Below are positions 9,698 to 17,305 of a stretch of 64,000 nucleotides of DNA, in pieces. The stretch is from assembly GCF_003001935.1 (NCBI RefSeq), contig NZ_PVNG01000013.1, forward strand, positions 186,001 to 250,000, in the 5' to 3' direction. The translations under genes and the position numbers were made by a program. The stretch is from Nonomuraea fuscirosea. Lineage in GTDB: Bacteria > Actinomycetota > Actinomycetes > Streptosporangiales > Streptosporangiaceae. The notes beneath the pieces were generated by a model. That model had not been told where the DNA came from. It did no database searches and saw nothing but the letters and a program-made list of their open reading frames with translations. The first letter of the stretch is position 1; the number at the start of each line of letters is the position of its first letter.

Positions 9698-10554
9698 TGT
9701 CCCACGCCGTACGGGCCGCGGAGCCCGCCGAGGCGGCCCGCGCCGCCGCGGCCGCGCTGACGCTGGACGCCGGCGAGGCCGTGGCCCTGACGGAGGCGCT
9801 GTGGCGGCCTCCCGCCGGGCGGCGGTGGACGGCGCTGGCCACTGACGGCGGCGTGGTGATGGCCTCGATCTCGCAGAAGGATCCGCAGGCCGGGCACATC
9901 GACCTGCTCGCCGTGCACCCCTCCGCGCAGGGCGAGGGCCGCGGCACGGCGCTCGTGCGCGCGGCCGAGGAGTGGCTGCGCGAGCAGGGCGCGCGCCAGG
10001 CCCGCTTCGCCGGGAACCCGCCGTGCTACGCCTGGCCGGGGATCGACGTGCGCTACACCGCCGCCGCCTGCCTGGCCGAGCGCCTCGGCTACGAGCGCTA
10101 CCACGTGGCCTGGAACATGACGGCGGATCTCCGGGCCGCCGACCTATCCGTGGCGGACGAGGTGGCCCGGCTGGCGGAGTCGGGGGTCACCGTCCACGCG
10201 GCCGGGGACGACAGGAAGCGCGTCGCCGCGTTCGTCGAGGAGCACTGGAACGAGCGGTGGGCCTGGGAGGCGGTCAACGCCGCCGGGCTGCACTACGCCG
10301 AGCGCGACGGCCGGATCCTCGGCTTCGCCGCGTGGGGGTCGCGCCCGGCCTGGTTCGGGCCGATGGGCACCGCCGAGGACGCGCGCGGGCTGGGTCTCGG
10401 CCGGGTGCTGCTGCGCCGGTGCCTGGCCGACCAGCGGGCCGCCGGGCAGGACAGCGCCCAGATCGGGTGGGTGGGGCCGTTGCGGTTCTACTCGCGCGCC
10501 GTCGGCGCGCGAGCGGAACGCGTCTTCTGGCTCTACCGGCGCGATCTGGCGTGA
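9697..10554 (+). CDS. Tandem GNAT-domain acetyltransferase
   Basis: A 285-residue protein with two GNAT folds. The first has its acetyl-CoA loop in LLAVHPSAQGEGRGTALV near residues 70-90, and the second in TAEDARGLGLGRVLLRRC near residues 225-245. Its start shares a base with the importer ATPase stop, so it is the last gene of the importer operon. Double-GNAT proteins often have one degenerate half; here both keep the R/Q-x-x-G-x-G/A phosphate loop, although the second is less canonical (EDARGLGLG). It probably acetylates the amino group of a small molecule or amino sugar. Its place next to namZ/murQ suggests a cell-wall-derived substrate, but this is inferred. Confidence 0.85.
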   Translation: MSHAVRAAEPAEAARAAAAALTLDAGEAVALTEALWRPPAGRRWTALATDGGVVMASISQKDPQAGHIDLLAVHPSAQGEGRGTALVRAAEEWLREQGARQARFAGNPPCYAWPGIDVRYTAAACLAERLGYERYHVAWNMTADLRAADLSVADEVARLAESGVTVHAAGDDRKRVAAFVEEHWNERWAWEAVNAAGLHYAERDGRILGFAAWGSRPAWFGPMGTAEDARGLGLGRVLLRRCLADQRAAGQDSAQIGWVGPLRFYSRAVGARAERVFWLYRRDLA

Positions 10555-10556
10555 TG

Positions 10557-11669
10557 TCACGTATAGAGCAGGTGTCCCTCAGGGCGGCCCGGCGGCGGGC
10601 ACAGCTCGCGCGGATCTTCACCGGCCTCCAGGCCCCTGGTGAGGGTGTCGGATCCCCACAGGTGGTCGAGGAACAGGTCGGGGCCCCACCAGCGCAGGTC
10701 GTCAGGATAGAGCGTACGGGCCACGTGCAGCATGGACAGACCGGTCAGCACCGGCCTGAAGGCCCGGCGGTCGTGCACGTGGAGCTGCACCCCGCGGACG
10801 GGGGTGCCGGCGTGCTTGTGGAAGGTCGGGGTGAACCACGTCTCCCTGAACCGCACGCCCGGCAGGCCGAGCGCCGCCAGCGCCGGCGCGAACCTGTCGT
10901 CGGCGTACGGAGCCCCGATCAGCTCGAACGGCCGGGTCGTGCCGCGCCCCTCGGAGAAGTTGGTCCCCTCGAACAGCCCGGTTCCCGGGTAGACGAGCGC
11001 GGTGTCCGCAGTCGGCATGTTGACCGACGGCATCACCCAGGGCAGCCCGGTGTCGTGGTGGGTCATGTCCCGCCGCCAGCCCTCCATGGTCACCACGGTC
11101 AGGTCGAGGTCGAACCCGAACAGCCCGGCCAGCTCGCCCACGGTCCTGCCGTGCCGCAGCGGCAGCGGGAAGCGGCCGACGAAGCTGGCGAACGCCGGGT
11201 CGAGCAGCGGCCCCTCCTGCACCTCGCCGCCCAGCGGGTTGGGCCGGTCGAGCACCACGAACCGCAGACCGAGCCGGGCGGCCGACTCCATCAGGTCGTA
11301 CATGGTCCACACGTAGGTGTAGAAGCGGGCGCCCACGTCGGCGATGTCGAAGACCAGGGTGTCGACGCCGGAGGCGGCCACCACGCGGTCGAGGGGCTCG
11401 CCGGACAGCTTGTGGGTGTCGTACACCGGCAGCCCGGTCCTGGGGTCGACCGTGTCGCCCTCGCTGCCCGCCGCCTGGGCGGTGCCGCGCATGCCGTGCT
11501 CGGGACCGAACAGGGCGGTCAGCTTCAGCCCCGCGGCCAGCAGGGCGTCGGGGGTGGCGGTCAGGTCGGGCAGCACGCCGGTCGGGTTGGTGATCAGGCC
11601 GAGGCGGGAGCCTCCGGCGAGGGAGGGATCCGCGGCCAGCCGTTCTGCTCCGGTTCTCACATGTTGCAT
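10557..11669 (-). CDS. namZ: Exo-beta-N-acetylmuramidase NamZ (DUF1343 family)
   Basis: A 370-residue DUF1343 (YbbC) protein. The conserved blocks are FGPEHGMRGTA, FDIADVGARFYTY, LDRPNP and PGTGLFEGTNFSEGRGTTRP, which cover the whole family signature. Characterised members (Bacillus subtilis YbbC/NamZ) release MurNAc from the non-reducing ends of peptidoglycan fragments. Here no signal peptide is evident, so it may act on imported fragments in the cytoplasm. It converges on the GNAT gene with a 2-base gap and is divergent from murQ. A -10-like GACAAT lies six bases before its ATG, so the mRNA may be leaderless, with the shared operator directly upstream. Confidence 0.88.
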   Translation of the reverse strand: MQHVRTGAERLAADPSLAGGSRLGLITNPTGVLPDLTATPDALLAAGLKLTALFGPEHGMRGTAQAAGSEGDTVDPRTGLPVYDTHKLSGEPLDRVVAASGVDTLVFDIADVGARFYTYVWTMYDLMESAARLGLRFVVLDRPNPLGGEVQEGPLLDPAFASFVGRFPLPLRHGRTVGELAGLFGFDLDLTVVTMEGWRRDMTHHDTGLPWVMPSVNMPTADTALVYPGTGLFEGTNFSEGRGTTRPFELIGAPYADDRFAPALAALGLPGVRFRETWFTPTFHKHAGTPVRGVQLHVHDRRAFRPVLTGLSMLHVARTLYPDDLRWWGPDLFLDHLWGSDTLTRGLEAGEDPRELCPPPGRPEGHLLYT

Positions 11670-11696
11670 GAACCCATTGTCTGAAAGATATTTACA
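11664..11696. promoter_or_regulatory. Divergent murQ/namZ promoters with overlapping candidate operator
   Basis: For murQ, TTGCAT (11664-11669), 17 bp and GATATT (11687-11692) form a promoter. For namZ on the other strand, GACAAT occupies 11676-11681. The imperfect inverted repeat TGAAAGATATTTACA (11682-11696; arms TGAAA and TTACA, 4 of 5 complementary) covers the murQ -10 and abuts the namZ -10, the place where a repressor would shut both genes. Its AT-rich character stands out from the surroundings. A related string occurs at 3839. Confidence 0.5.
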
Positions 11697-11711
11697 AGAG
11701 AGAAGTAGAGG

Positions 11712-12626
11712 GTGGAAATTAGCGACATGATTGATCCGCTACCCGAGCTGTCCACCGAGCAGAGCGATCCCCGCTACAGCCAGATCGACCGGCTGCCGAC
11801 GGAGCAGATCGCCCGGCTGATGAACCAGGCCGACGCCGCCGTGCCCGCCGCGGTCGCCGCCGCCGTCCCCGCGATCTCGGCCGCGATCGACGCGATCGCC
11901 GCCAGGATGGCCGAGGGCGGCCGGCTCCTGTACGTGGGCGCCGGCACGTCCGGCCGGCTGGCCGTGCTCGACGCCAGCGAGTGCCCGCCCACCTTCGGCA
12001 CCGATCCGTCGCTGGTCCAGGGCATCATCGCCGGCGGGCCCGACGCGCTGACCCGCTCCGTCGAGGGCGCCGAGGACGACCCGGAGGCGGGCGCGGCCGC
12101 GTTGAAGGACCTGGAGGTGGGACCGCTCGACTCGGTGGTGGGCGTGTCCGCCAGCGGGCGGGCTCCTTTCGTGCTGGGCGCGCTGGCCGAGGCCGCCGCC
12201 AGGGGCGCGCTGACCGTGGGCCTGTCGTGCAACGCGGGCGCGCCGCTGTCGGCCGCCGCCGAGCACGCCGTGGAGGTCGTGGTGGGGCCCGAGGTGGTGA
12301 CCGGCTCGACCCGGCTGAAGGCGGGCACGGCCCAGAAGCTCGTCCTGAACATGATCTCGACGATCTCCATGGTGAAGCTCGGCCGCACGTACGGGAACCA
12401 GATGATCGAGATGTCGGCGATGAACAGCAAGCTCGCGGGACGGGCGCTGCGCATGGTCAGGGACATCACCGGGGCCGACCAGGAGAGCGCGGTCGCGGCG
12501 CTGGACGCGGCTGGCGGCCAGGCGAAGATCGCGGTCCTGATGATCCAGCACGGCATCGACGCCGAGGCGGCCCGCGCGCTGCTGGAGTCGCACGGGGAAC
12601 GCCTCAGCGACGCCTTGAGCGGCTGA
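11712..12626 (+). CDS. murQ: N-acetylmuramic acid 6-phosphate etherase MurQ
   Basis: A 304-residue SIS-domain etherase that cleaves the D-lactyl ether of MurNAc-6P to give GlcNAc-6P and lactate in the cytoplasm. The family signature is complete: LLYVGAGTSGRLAVLDASE followed by CPPTF, then GVSASGRAPFVLGAL, KAGTAQKLVLNMIST and the small helical C-terminus that ends in a LLESHG segment. The start is GTG 11712; the ATG at 11727 is an alternative. The enzyme needs a phosphorylated substrate, yet neither a PTS permease nor a MurNAc kinase is in the window, so phosphorylation must come from elsewhere. It probably forms an operon with the serine hydrolase downstream. Confidence 0.95.
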   Translation: MEISDMIDPLPELSTEQSDPRYSQIDRLPTEQIARLMNQADAAVPAAVAAAVPAISAAIDAIAARMAEGGRLLYVGAGTSGRLAVLDASECPPTFGTDPSLVQGIIAGGPDALTRSVEGAEDDPEAGAAALKDLEVGPLDSVVGVSASGRAPFVLGALAEAAARGALTVGLSCNAGAPLSAAAEHAVEVVVGPEVVTGSTRLKAGTAQKLVLNMISTISMVKLGRTYGNQMIEMSAMNSKLAGRALRMVRDITGADQESAVAALDAAGGQAKIAVLMIQHGIDAEAARALLESHGERLSDALSG

Positions 12627-12661
12627 GGTCCCGGGCGGCCGATTTCTTCATGGGGGTGGGG

Positions 12662-13768
12662 ATGTCCGATCGCCTTGAGGCGATCCTGGCGGACGCGGTG
12701 CCGCGCGTCTGCCCGGCCGCGGTCGCGCTGATCGCCGTCGACGGATCCGTGGTGGCCGCGGCCGCCGCCGGGGAGCTCGTCCGGTACGCCGGCGCGGAAG
12801 GCGGCCTGGCCGCGGACCGGCCTCCCGTCGGTCACGACTCGATCTTCGACCTGGCCTCGATCAGCAAGCTGTTCACCACGGTCGTGCTGCTCTCGCTGGC
12901 CGAGGAGGGCCGGCTGGACCTGGACGAGCCGGTGAGCGGCCGGATCGCGGCGGCCGATCGGAGCATCACGCCGCGGCGCCTGCTCACCCACACGGCGGGC
13001 CTGCCCGCGGGCCGCCGCATCGGTGACGAGCTGCCCGGCCCGCTCACGCCGGCGACGGCGGAGCGGCTCGCCGGGGCCAGGATGGCCGCCATGCTGAGCA
13101 CGCCGGTCGCGCACCCGGCAGGCGGGCCCTACCTCTACAGCGACGTCGGCATGGTCATGGCCGGCCGCCTGGCCGAGCTGGCCGGTGGCGCGTCCCTGGA
13201 CGTGCTGGTCCGCGACCGGATCACGAGCGTGCTCGGGCTGCCGGACACCGGCTACCGGCCGCAGCCCGCGCTGCTGGAGCGGATCGCGGCCACCGAGTTC
13301 AAACCCGAGCGGCCCGGACCCGGCTGCGTCAGGGGCGAGGTGCACGACGAGACCGCGTACGCGCTGGGCGGCGTGGCCGGGCACGCCGGGGTCTTCGCGA
13401 CCGCCGCCGACCTGCTGGCCTTCGGCGAGGCGCTGCGGCTGGGCGGCGAGGGCGTGCTGCGCCCGGAGAGCGTGGCCGAGATGACGCGCGACCAGGGGGT
13501 GGCGGGGGCGCCGTTCCGGCACGGGCTCGGCGTGCGCATCGGCGATCCCGGCATCGCCGGTCCGCTGGCGGACGCGTACGGGCACTCGGGCTTCACCGGC
13601 ACCTCGCTCGTCGTCGACCCCGCCCGCCGGCTGACCATGGTGCTGCTGACCAACGCCGTGCACCCGGTACGCGGCCGCGACGGCGTCAGGGAGCTGCGCG
13701 GGGCGGTGGCGGAACTCGCCGCGCGCCTGGCAGGCCACCTCCCGGCGCGGGAGACCCGTCCGGCGTAA
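12662..13768 (+). CDS. AmiE-like serine hydrolase (beta-lactamase fold, family S12)
   Basis: A 368-residue penicillin-binding/beta-lactamase fold hydrolase. The nucleophile motif is SISK (Ser-x-x-Lys, within FDLASISKLFTT), the second motif is YSD, and the third is HSGFTGTS (HxG type), as in the Bacillus YbbE/AmiE group encoded beside namZ. No signal peptide is visible. In that group the enzyme removes the peptide from MurNAc. The same chemistry here would let the importer, NamZ and MurQ act in sequence. The start ATG 12662 follows a G-rich GGGGGTGGGG; another ATG lies 12 bases upstream. It starts 35 bases after murQ. An esterase or D-aminopeptidase activity is the main alternative. Confidence 0.82.
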   Translation: MSDRLEAILADAVPRVCPAAVALIAVDGSVVAAAAAGELVRYAGAEGGLAADRPPVGHDSIFDLASISKLFTTVVLLSLAEEGRLDLDEPVSGRIAAADRSITPRRLLTHTAGLPAGRRIGDELPGPLTPATAERLAGARMAAMLSTPVAHPAGGPYLYSDVGMVMAGRLAELAGGASLDVLVRDRITSVLGLPDTGYRPQPALLERIAATEFKPERPGPGCVRGEVHDETAYALGGVAGHAGVFATAADLLAFGEALRLGGEGVLRPESVAEMTRDQGVAGAPFRHGLGVRIGDPGIAGPLADAYGHSGFTGTSLVVDPARRLTMVLLTNAVHPVRGRDGVRELRGAVAELAARLAGHLPARETRPA

Positions 13769-13777
13769 TCTGCGGGC

Positions 13778-14158
13778 ATGCCCGTGCATCTGAACCACAC
13801 GATCGTGCCGGCCACCGACAGGGACGCGACCGCCGCCTTCCTCGTCGAGATACTCGGGCTGGAGCCCGCACCGGTCTACGGGCCGTTCCGGGTCGTCTCC
13901 CTCGGCAACGGCGTCTCGCTCGACGTCGCGAGGGCCGACGGCGACGTGCCGCCGCAGCACTACGCGTTCCTGGTGAGCGAGCCCGAGTTCGACGAGATCT
14001 GGGGCCGGATCAAGGAGCGCGGCCTGACCTTCTGGGCCGACCCCTACCATCAGCGGCCTGGGCAGATCAACACCAACGACGGCGGGCGCGGCCTCTACTG
14101 GTCCGACCCCGACGGGCACAACCTGGAGATCATCACGGTGCCGTACGGCGGCTGGTAG
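13778..14158 (+). CDS. VOC family (glyoxalase-like) protein
   Basis: A 126-residue vicinal-oxygen-chelate protein with two beta-alpha-beta-beta-beta modules. It begins LNHTIVPATDRDATAAFLV, with the metal-ligand His at residue 6, and ends in the family's YWSDPDGHNLEII block carrying the second module's ligands (H and E). Members include glyoxalase I, dioxygenases and antibiotic-binding proteins, and the substrate cannot be told. The gene starts nine bases after the serine hydrolase stop and may belong to the murQ operon. The last 14 bases around its stop are repeated 26 bp downstream. Confidence 0.82.
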   Translation: MPVHLNHTIVPATDRDATAAFLVEILGLEPAPVYGPFRVVSLGNGVSLDVARADGDVPPQHYAFLVSEPEFDEIWGRIKERGLTFWADPYHQRPGQINTNDGGRGLYWSDPDGHNLEIITVPYGGW

Positions 14159-14189
14159 CCGCCCCCGAGGCGTGGGGCCGGTAGCCGCC
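14150..14189 (+). repeat. Short direct repeat spanning the VOC stop codon
   Basis: GGCTGGTAGCCGCC (14150-14163) is repeated as GGCCGGTAGCCGCC (14176-14189), 13 of 14 identical with a period of 26 bp. The first copy contains the stop codon of the VOC gene. It is the weakest of four cases in this window in which the last bases of a gene reappear just downstream. Confidence 0.5.
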
Positions 14190-14218
14190 ATGAAGCGTGC
14201 GGCCGGCGACGTCCCGCC

Positions 14219-15106
14219 TCAGGGCGCCAGGGCTTCGAGCGCCTCCTCGGCCCGGCGCAGCGCCTCCTTCGGATCGGACTCGGGGATCTCGCGGTCGAAG
14301 TTCAGGTCGTGGAAGACGTCGGTGACGCCCTTCCCGGCCAGTTCGGCCACGTCGCGCCGGATCTTGTCGTACGTGCCGCTCAGCGGACGGTCCTCGTCGG
14401 CCGCCCGCACCCGCGTGACCCCGCGGACCACGAACCTGAACGCGTCCAGGTCGCGCCCGGCCGCGGCCAGCTCATCCTTGATCAGCGCGATCCGCCCGGC
14501 GATGGCCGACAGGTCCTCCCTGCTGGAGCTGACCCAGCCGTCCGCCAGCCGGGCCGCGCGGCGCAGCGCGACGTCGGCGGTGCCGCCGAGCAGGATCCGC
14601 GGCGGGCCCGGCTCGGGCTTGGGGTCGATGTGGGCGGGCGGCACCCGGTAGAACTCGCCCTCGTGCGCGACCACGTCGTCCTGCCACGCCGCACGCAGCA
14701 CCTCGACGAACTCCTCGCCCCTGCGCCCGCGCCCGGCCATGTCGACGCCGGCCGCGGCGAACTCCTCGGGCAGCCAGCCCAGGCCCAGCCCGGCGGTGAC
14801 CCGGCCGCCCGACAGCGTCTGCAGCGTGGCCAGCTGCTTGGCCAGCGCCACCGGTTGCGCGTACGCGTTGAGCACGGCGACGCCGAGCCCGATCCTGCCG
14901 GTCACGGCCGACAGGTGGGCCAGCGTGATCAGCGGGTCGTGCACGGCGCGGTAGGTGGGGCCCATGGGATGCCCGACGGGGTAGAGGAGCCGCTGGAACG
15001 TCCAGAGCTCGGCGTAGCCCAACTCCTCGGCCCGGACGGCGACCCGGCGCATGTTTCCCGGCGTGGCCCACGCCCCTGACTGCGGTACGGCGAAACCGAC
15101 TCTCAT
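14219..15106 (-). CDS. LLM class F420-dependent oxidoreductase
   Basis: A 295-residue TIM-barrel flavin/F420 oxidoreductase of the luciferase-like superfamily, of the TIGR03619 type. It starts MRVGFAVPQSG at the first strand and contains ELWTFQRLLYP, DPLITLAHLSAVTGRIGLG, the LSGGRVTAGLGLGWLPEE block that binds the cofactor phosphate, and RILLGGTADVALRRAARLADGW near the end. The redox substrate is unknown. The upstream frame is open further, but ATG 15106 aligns with the family start. It converges with the VOC gene; upstream lies the large intergenic stretch with a Crp-type site. Confidence 0.88.
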   Translation of the reverse strand: MRVGFAVPQSGAWATPGNMRRVAVRAEELGYAELWTFQRLLYPVGHPMGPTYRAVHDPLITLAHLSAVTGRIGLGVAVLNAYAQPVALAKQLATLQTLSGGRVTAGLGLGWLPEEFAAAGVDMAGRGRRGEEFVEVLRAAWQDDVVAHEGEFYRVPPAHIDPKPEPGPPRILLGGTADVALRRAARLADGWVSSSREDLSAIAGRIALIKDELAAAGRDLDAFRFVVRGVTRVRAADEDRPLSGTYDKIRRDVAELAGKGVTDVFHDLNFDREIPESDPKEALRRAEEALEALAP

Positions 15107-15578
15107 GGTCCTATCTTGTCCGACGCGCGTTCGCCGCCGACAGGCGCCTGCTTCACCCGATGGCCATCTCATGTCCTGAGACGATGTGATCGTCCTGGAA
15201 ACGTGCTTGACGGGTGTCCGTCGCTCTGACAATTTCATCTGCACGTGCAAAAGGGCCGCTCATCCGGTGGGCGCAGAGATGAGCCCGGCTCTGCTCTTTT
15301 GTTCGCGACCCTGTCATCCGGCCGCGACACGCCGAAGCCGGCAGATGTGACACAGCTCACACCGAATGGCCCGAGGGCCCGACAGCAATGACCGCCGATT
15401 CTCGGGGCGAAGATCACTATTACCGCTCTGGCCAGGATCGCCCTGGTCGGTGCCTTCTGGAGGGAAATCGTCCGTCGGCCGCATCGCCGCGCGACCACCC
15501 GCGAAGGTCCCGGATTCTACCGCCGTCGCGAGGACCTTTCACACCCGCTCGCTCCCGGAGTTCGTCCCTCACACACGG
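15107..15578. other. Intergenic region with no convincing gene
   Basis: Apart from the Crp-type palindrome, this stretch holds no reading frame with a ribosome site or recognisable protein. A -10-like TAGGTT at 15579-15584 closes it and would start transcription near 15592, just before the structured RNA. No good -35 box accompanies it. Confidence 0.5.
15346..15361. promoter_or_regulatory. Perfect Crp/Fnr-type palindrome
   Basis: TGTGACACAGCTCACA has two perfect half-sites TGTGA and TCACA separated by six bases, the consensus bound by Crp proteins, including actinobacterial ones. It lies 240 bp before the LLM oxidoreductase start on one side and about 230 bp before the structured RNA on the other, so the regulated gene is uncertain. 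A perfect match by chance in a ~1.2 kb gap is unlikely. Confidence 0.55.
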
Positions 15579-15595
15579 TAGGTTTCTGCCGTGCT

Positions 15596-15735
15596 GCAGG
15601 ACATCCTGCGACACTCCCTGATCTGCACCAGTCCGTCGGTGATCTCACCGGTGGGTCGCCGCGCGGTGGCCCGGCCGACCGCCCCCATGGGGTCGGCCTC
15701 GCCCGCTCTCCCCCAAGAGAGCTGAGATCAGGGAG
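15596..15735 (+). ncRNA. Structured leader RNA (riboswitch-like or sRNA), family not recognised
   Basis: The helices were read by eye. P0 pairs GCAGG 15596-15600 with CCTGC 15605-15609. The closing helix P1 has 11 perfect pairs, CTCCCTGATCT 15614-15624 with AGATCAGGGAG 15725-15735. Inside are P2 (CGGTG 15637-15641 with CACCG 15646-15650), P3 (15653-15660 with 15665-15672, two G-U pairs), P4 (GGCCGACC 15673-15680 with GGTCGGCC 15691-15698) and P5 (GCTCTC 15705-15710 with GAGAGC 15717-15722). P4 and P5 have C-rich loops. The 3' arm of P1 contains the GGGAG ribosome site of the 42-codon gene starting at 15742, so formation of P1 would block its translation. It could be a cis-regulatory leader or an independent sRNA; no known riboswitch core is recognised. 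Confidence 0.55.
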
Positions 15736-15741
15736 GTGGCC

Positions 15742-15870
15742 ATGTGCCGCCACAGGAAGAGGCCCGAGGATCCGGGGAAGGACAACACGACGCGGCGCGC
15801 CACGATCGTCGCCGCCGCCGCCGCGGTCGCCAGGCTGATCATGGACCTGGTGGACAAGTGGCGGAGCTGA
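15742..15870 (+). CDS. Small basic protein with one hydrophobic helix (42 aa)
   Basis: This 42-codon frame has a strong GGGAGG six bases before its ATG. The product has a basic, polar N-terminus (MCRHRKRPEDPGKDNTTRR) and an alanine-rich helix (TIVAAAAAVARLIMDLVDKW) that could sit at or in the membrane, ending in WRS. No family is recognised. Its ribosome site lies in the 3' arm of the closing helix of the upstream structured RNA, which suggests that its translation is switched by RNA folding. The alternative is that the frame is accidental and the RNA is the functional product. Confidence 0.45.
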   Translation: MCRHRKRPEDPGKDNTTRRATIVAAAAAVARLIMDLVDKWRS

Positions 15871-16377
15871 CGGCCCCGGGCCGCACCGGTTACCGCCGGC
15901 GCGGCCGCAGGGCCGCCAGATAACCCGGAAGGGGTTCACCCCGGCCATCGCCCGGCCGGACCACGGTGGGCCCCTTCCCCCTTTGAGTTACCCCTCGGAG
16001 AGTCGCGGAAGCGGCCGTGCTCGCCCGTCGCCGGCCTCGCCTCGCCGTTTCACGCGCCTCTTCAGATCTACGCAACGTACAGACCCGACTACAAGGTCAC
16101 GGTGCGAACTGGCAAGGTGTTGCGAAATGTCTAATTTGCCAGCCAGCCGAATCCCATTATGTCGATACCAAGACATTTTTCGAAAGGGGCATCTTCGTCA
16201 CAGCATCACGACATATTTCGGTGGATCGCGCTTCACCTCCGCATTCGACCTTTTATCGAGGTCGTCCCGGAGAGCGCTTGCCTGGTGCGGTAAAGGATCA
16301 TACCAACGAGTAGGTTCACTCTCGCCGCCCGGGAACCACGACCCCGCCGCCGGACCTGAGCCGGGCCACCGCCCCCT
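15871..16377. other. Intergenic region with an AT-richer island
   Basis: No supported gene is present. Bases ~16080-16320 are visibly poorer in GC (near half) than the surroundings. They contain a direct repeat TGCGAA at 16103 and 16121 (18 bp apart) and an inverted pair CTGGCAA/TTGCCAG around the second copy. This may be a promoter/operator whose gene has been lost, or acquired DNA. Frames crossing it show no protein-like composition. Confidence 0.4.
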
Positions 16378-16389
16378 TACTCTGTACGG

Positions 16390-17247
16390 GTGGGTCTGGA
16401 GGAGGAGCTCGCGGGCATCGCCGCGGCGTACGGCGGCGCGGGCGAGCCCGTGTTACATCCGACGCGCACCGACGTCGTGGTGCTGCGCAGAGGAGAGGTC
16501 GTGGTCAAGGCCCACTCGGCGCGTGACGACGCCGGGGACTTACGGCCGAGGCTGAAGGCGGCGGCGTCGGCCGCGGTGAGCGGCGTGATGCTGGCCCCGC
16601 TGGAGCCCGAGGTGCTGTCGGCGGGCGGGCGCGCGGTCACGGTGTGGCCGGCGGGCCGGCCCGTGGCGCAGGAGGACGACCCCGTGGACGCGCCGTGGGA
16701 GGAGGGTGCCAGGCTGCTGGCCCGGCTGCACGCCGTCCCCCTGACGCTGATGCCCGGCCTGCCGGCCGCCGGAGGGCCCGCCAGGGCCGCCCGCGCGGTG
16801 GCCCGCATGCCCGGCGACGGGCCGGTCGAGCAGCTCGTCAGGCGGGCGTTCAAGGAGCTGCCCGAGCCGCGGCCGATGCCGGCCCTGCTCACGCACGGAG
16901 ACTGGCACCTGGGCCAGCTCGTCCACCGCGACCGCTGGCTGCTCATCGACGTCGACGACCTGGGCCTCGGCGACCCGGCCTGGGACCTGGCCAGGCCGGC
17001 CGCCTGGTACGCGGCCGGGCTGCTCGCCCCCACCGTGTGGGAGCGGTTCCTGGGCGCCTATCTGGCCTCCGGCGGGCCCGCGCTCGGCCAGGGCGACGAC
17101 CCCTGGCAGCGGCTCGACGTGCCCGCCAGGGCGCTGACCGTGCAACTGGCCGCCGTGGCCGTGGTCAACGCCTGGCGCGAACATCGGGAACTCGACGAGG
17201 TCGAACATTCGTTGGTCGAATCGTGCAACAGAATCGTCCGAGCGTGA
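16390..17247 (+). CDS. Aminoglycoside phosphotransferase-family kinase
   Basis: A 285-residue APH/choline-kinase-fold phosphotransferase. The catalytic loop is LLTHGDWHLGQL (HGDxHxxQ, with Asp as base and Asn replaced by Gln), and the metal-binding segment is LIDVDDLGLGDPAWDLA. The N-terminal lobe has VVLRRGEVVVKAH with the ATP-binding lysine. This is the broad 'phosphotransferase enzyme' family, so the substrate may be a small metabolite or drug, and a resistance role is not shown. The GTG start follows a -10-like TACTCT by six bases, so the mRNA is probably leaderless. Confidence 0.82.
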   Translation: MGLEEELAGIAAAYGGAGEPVLHPTRTDVVVLRRGEVVVKAHSARDDAGDLRPRLKAAASAAVSGVMLAPLEPEVLSAGGRAVTVWPAGRPVAQEDDPVDAPWEEGARLLARLHAVPLTLMPGLPAAGGPARAARAVARMPGDGPVEQLVRRAFKELPEPRPMPALLTHGDWHLGQLVHRDRWLLIDVDDLGLGDPAWDLARPAAWYAAGLLAPTVWERFLGAYLASGGPALGQGDDPWQRLDVPARALTVQLAAVAVVNAWREHRELDEVEHSLVESCNRIVRA

Positions 17248-17305
17248 CGGGGTTGCGCGCGGTAGGTTTCACCCTGAGACCTCGAAGCCAAGGAGTGCGA
17301 CTTAG

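Noticed and set aside
11670..11711. A DasR-type (GlcNAc repressor) operator at murQ
   Set aside because: The palindrome does not match the DasR consensus (ACTGGTCTAGACCACT-like); its AT-rich TGAAA...TTACA form is different.
15596..15735. Identity with the actinobacterial 6C RNA
   Set aside because: Two adjacent hairpins with C-rich loops fit the idea, but each loop has only five consecutive C, and the neighbours are not the partitioning/pilus genes usually found with 6C. Left as an unassigned structured RNA.
16129..16555. A reading frame running from 16129 into the phosphotransferase
   Set aside because: No ribosome site, no family, atypical composition, and it overlaps the start of a well-supported gene in another frame.
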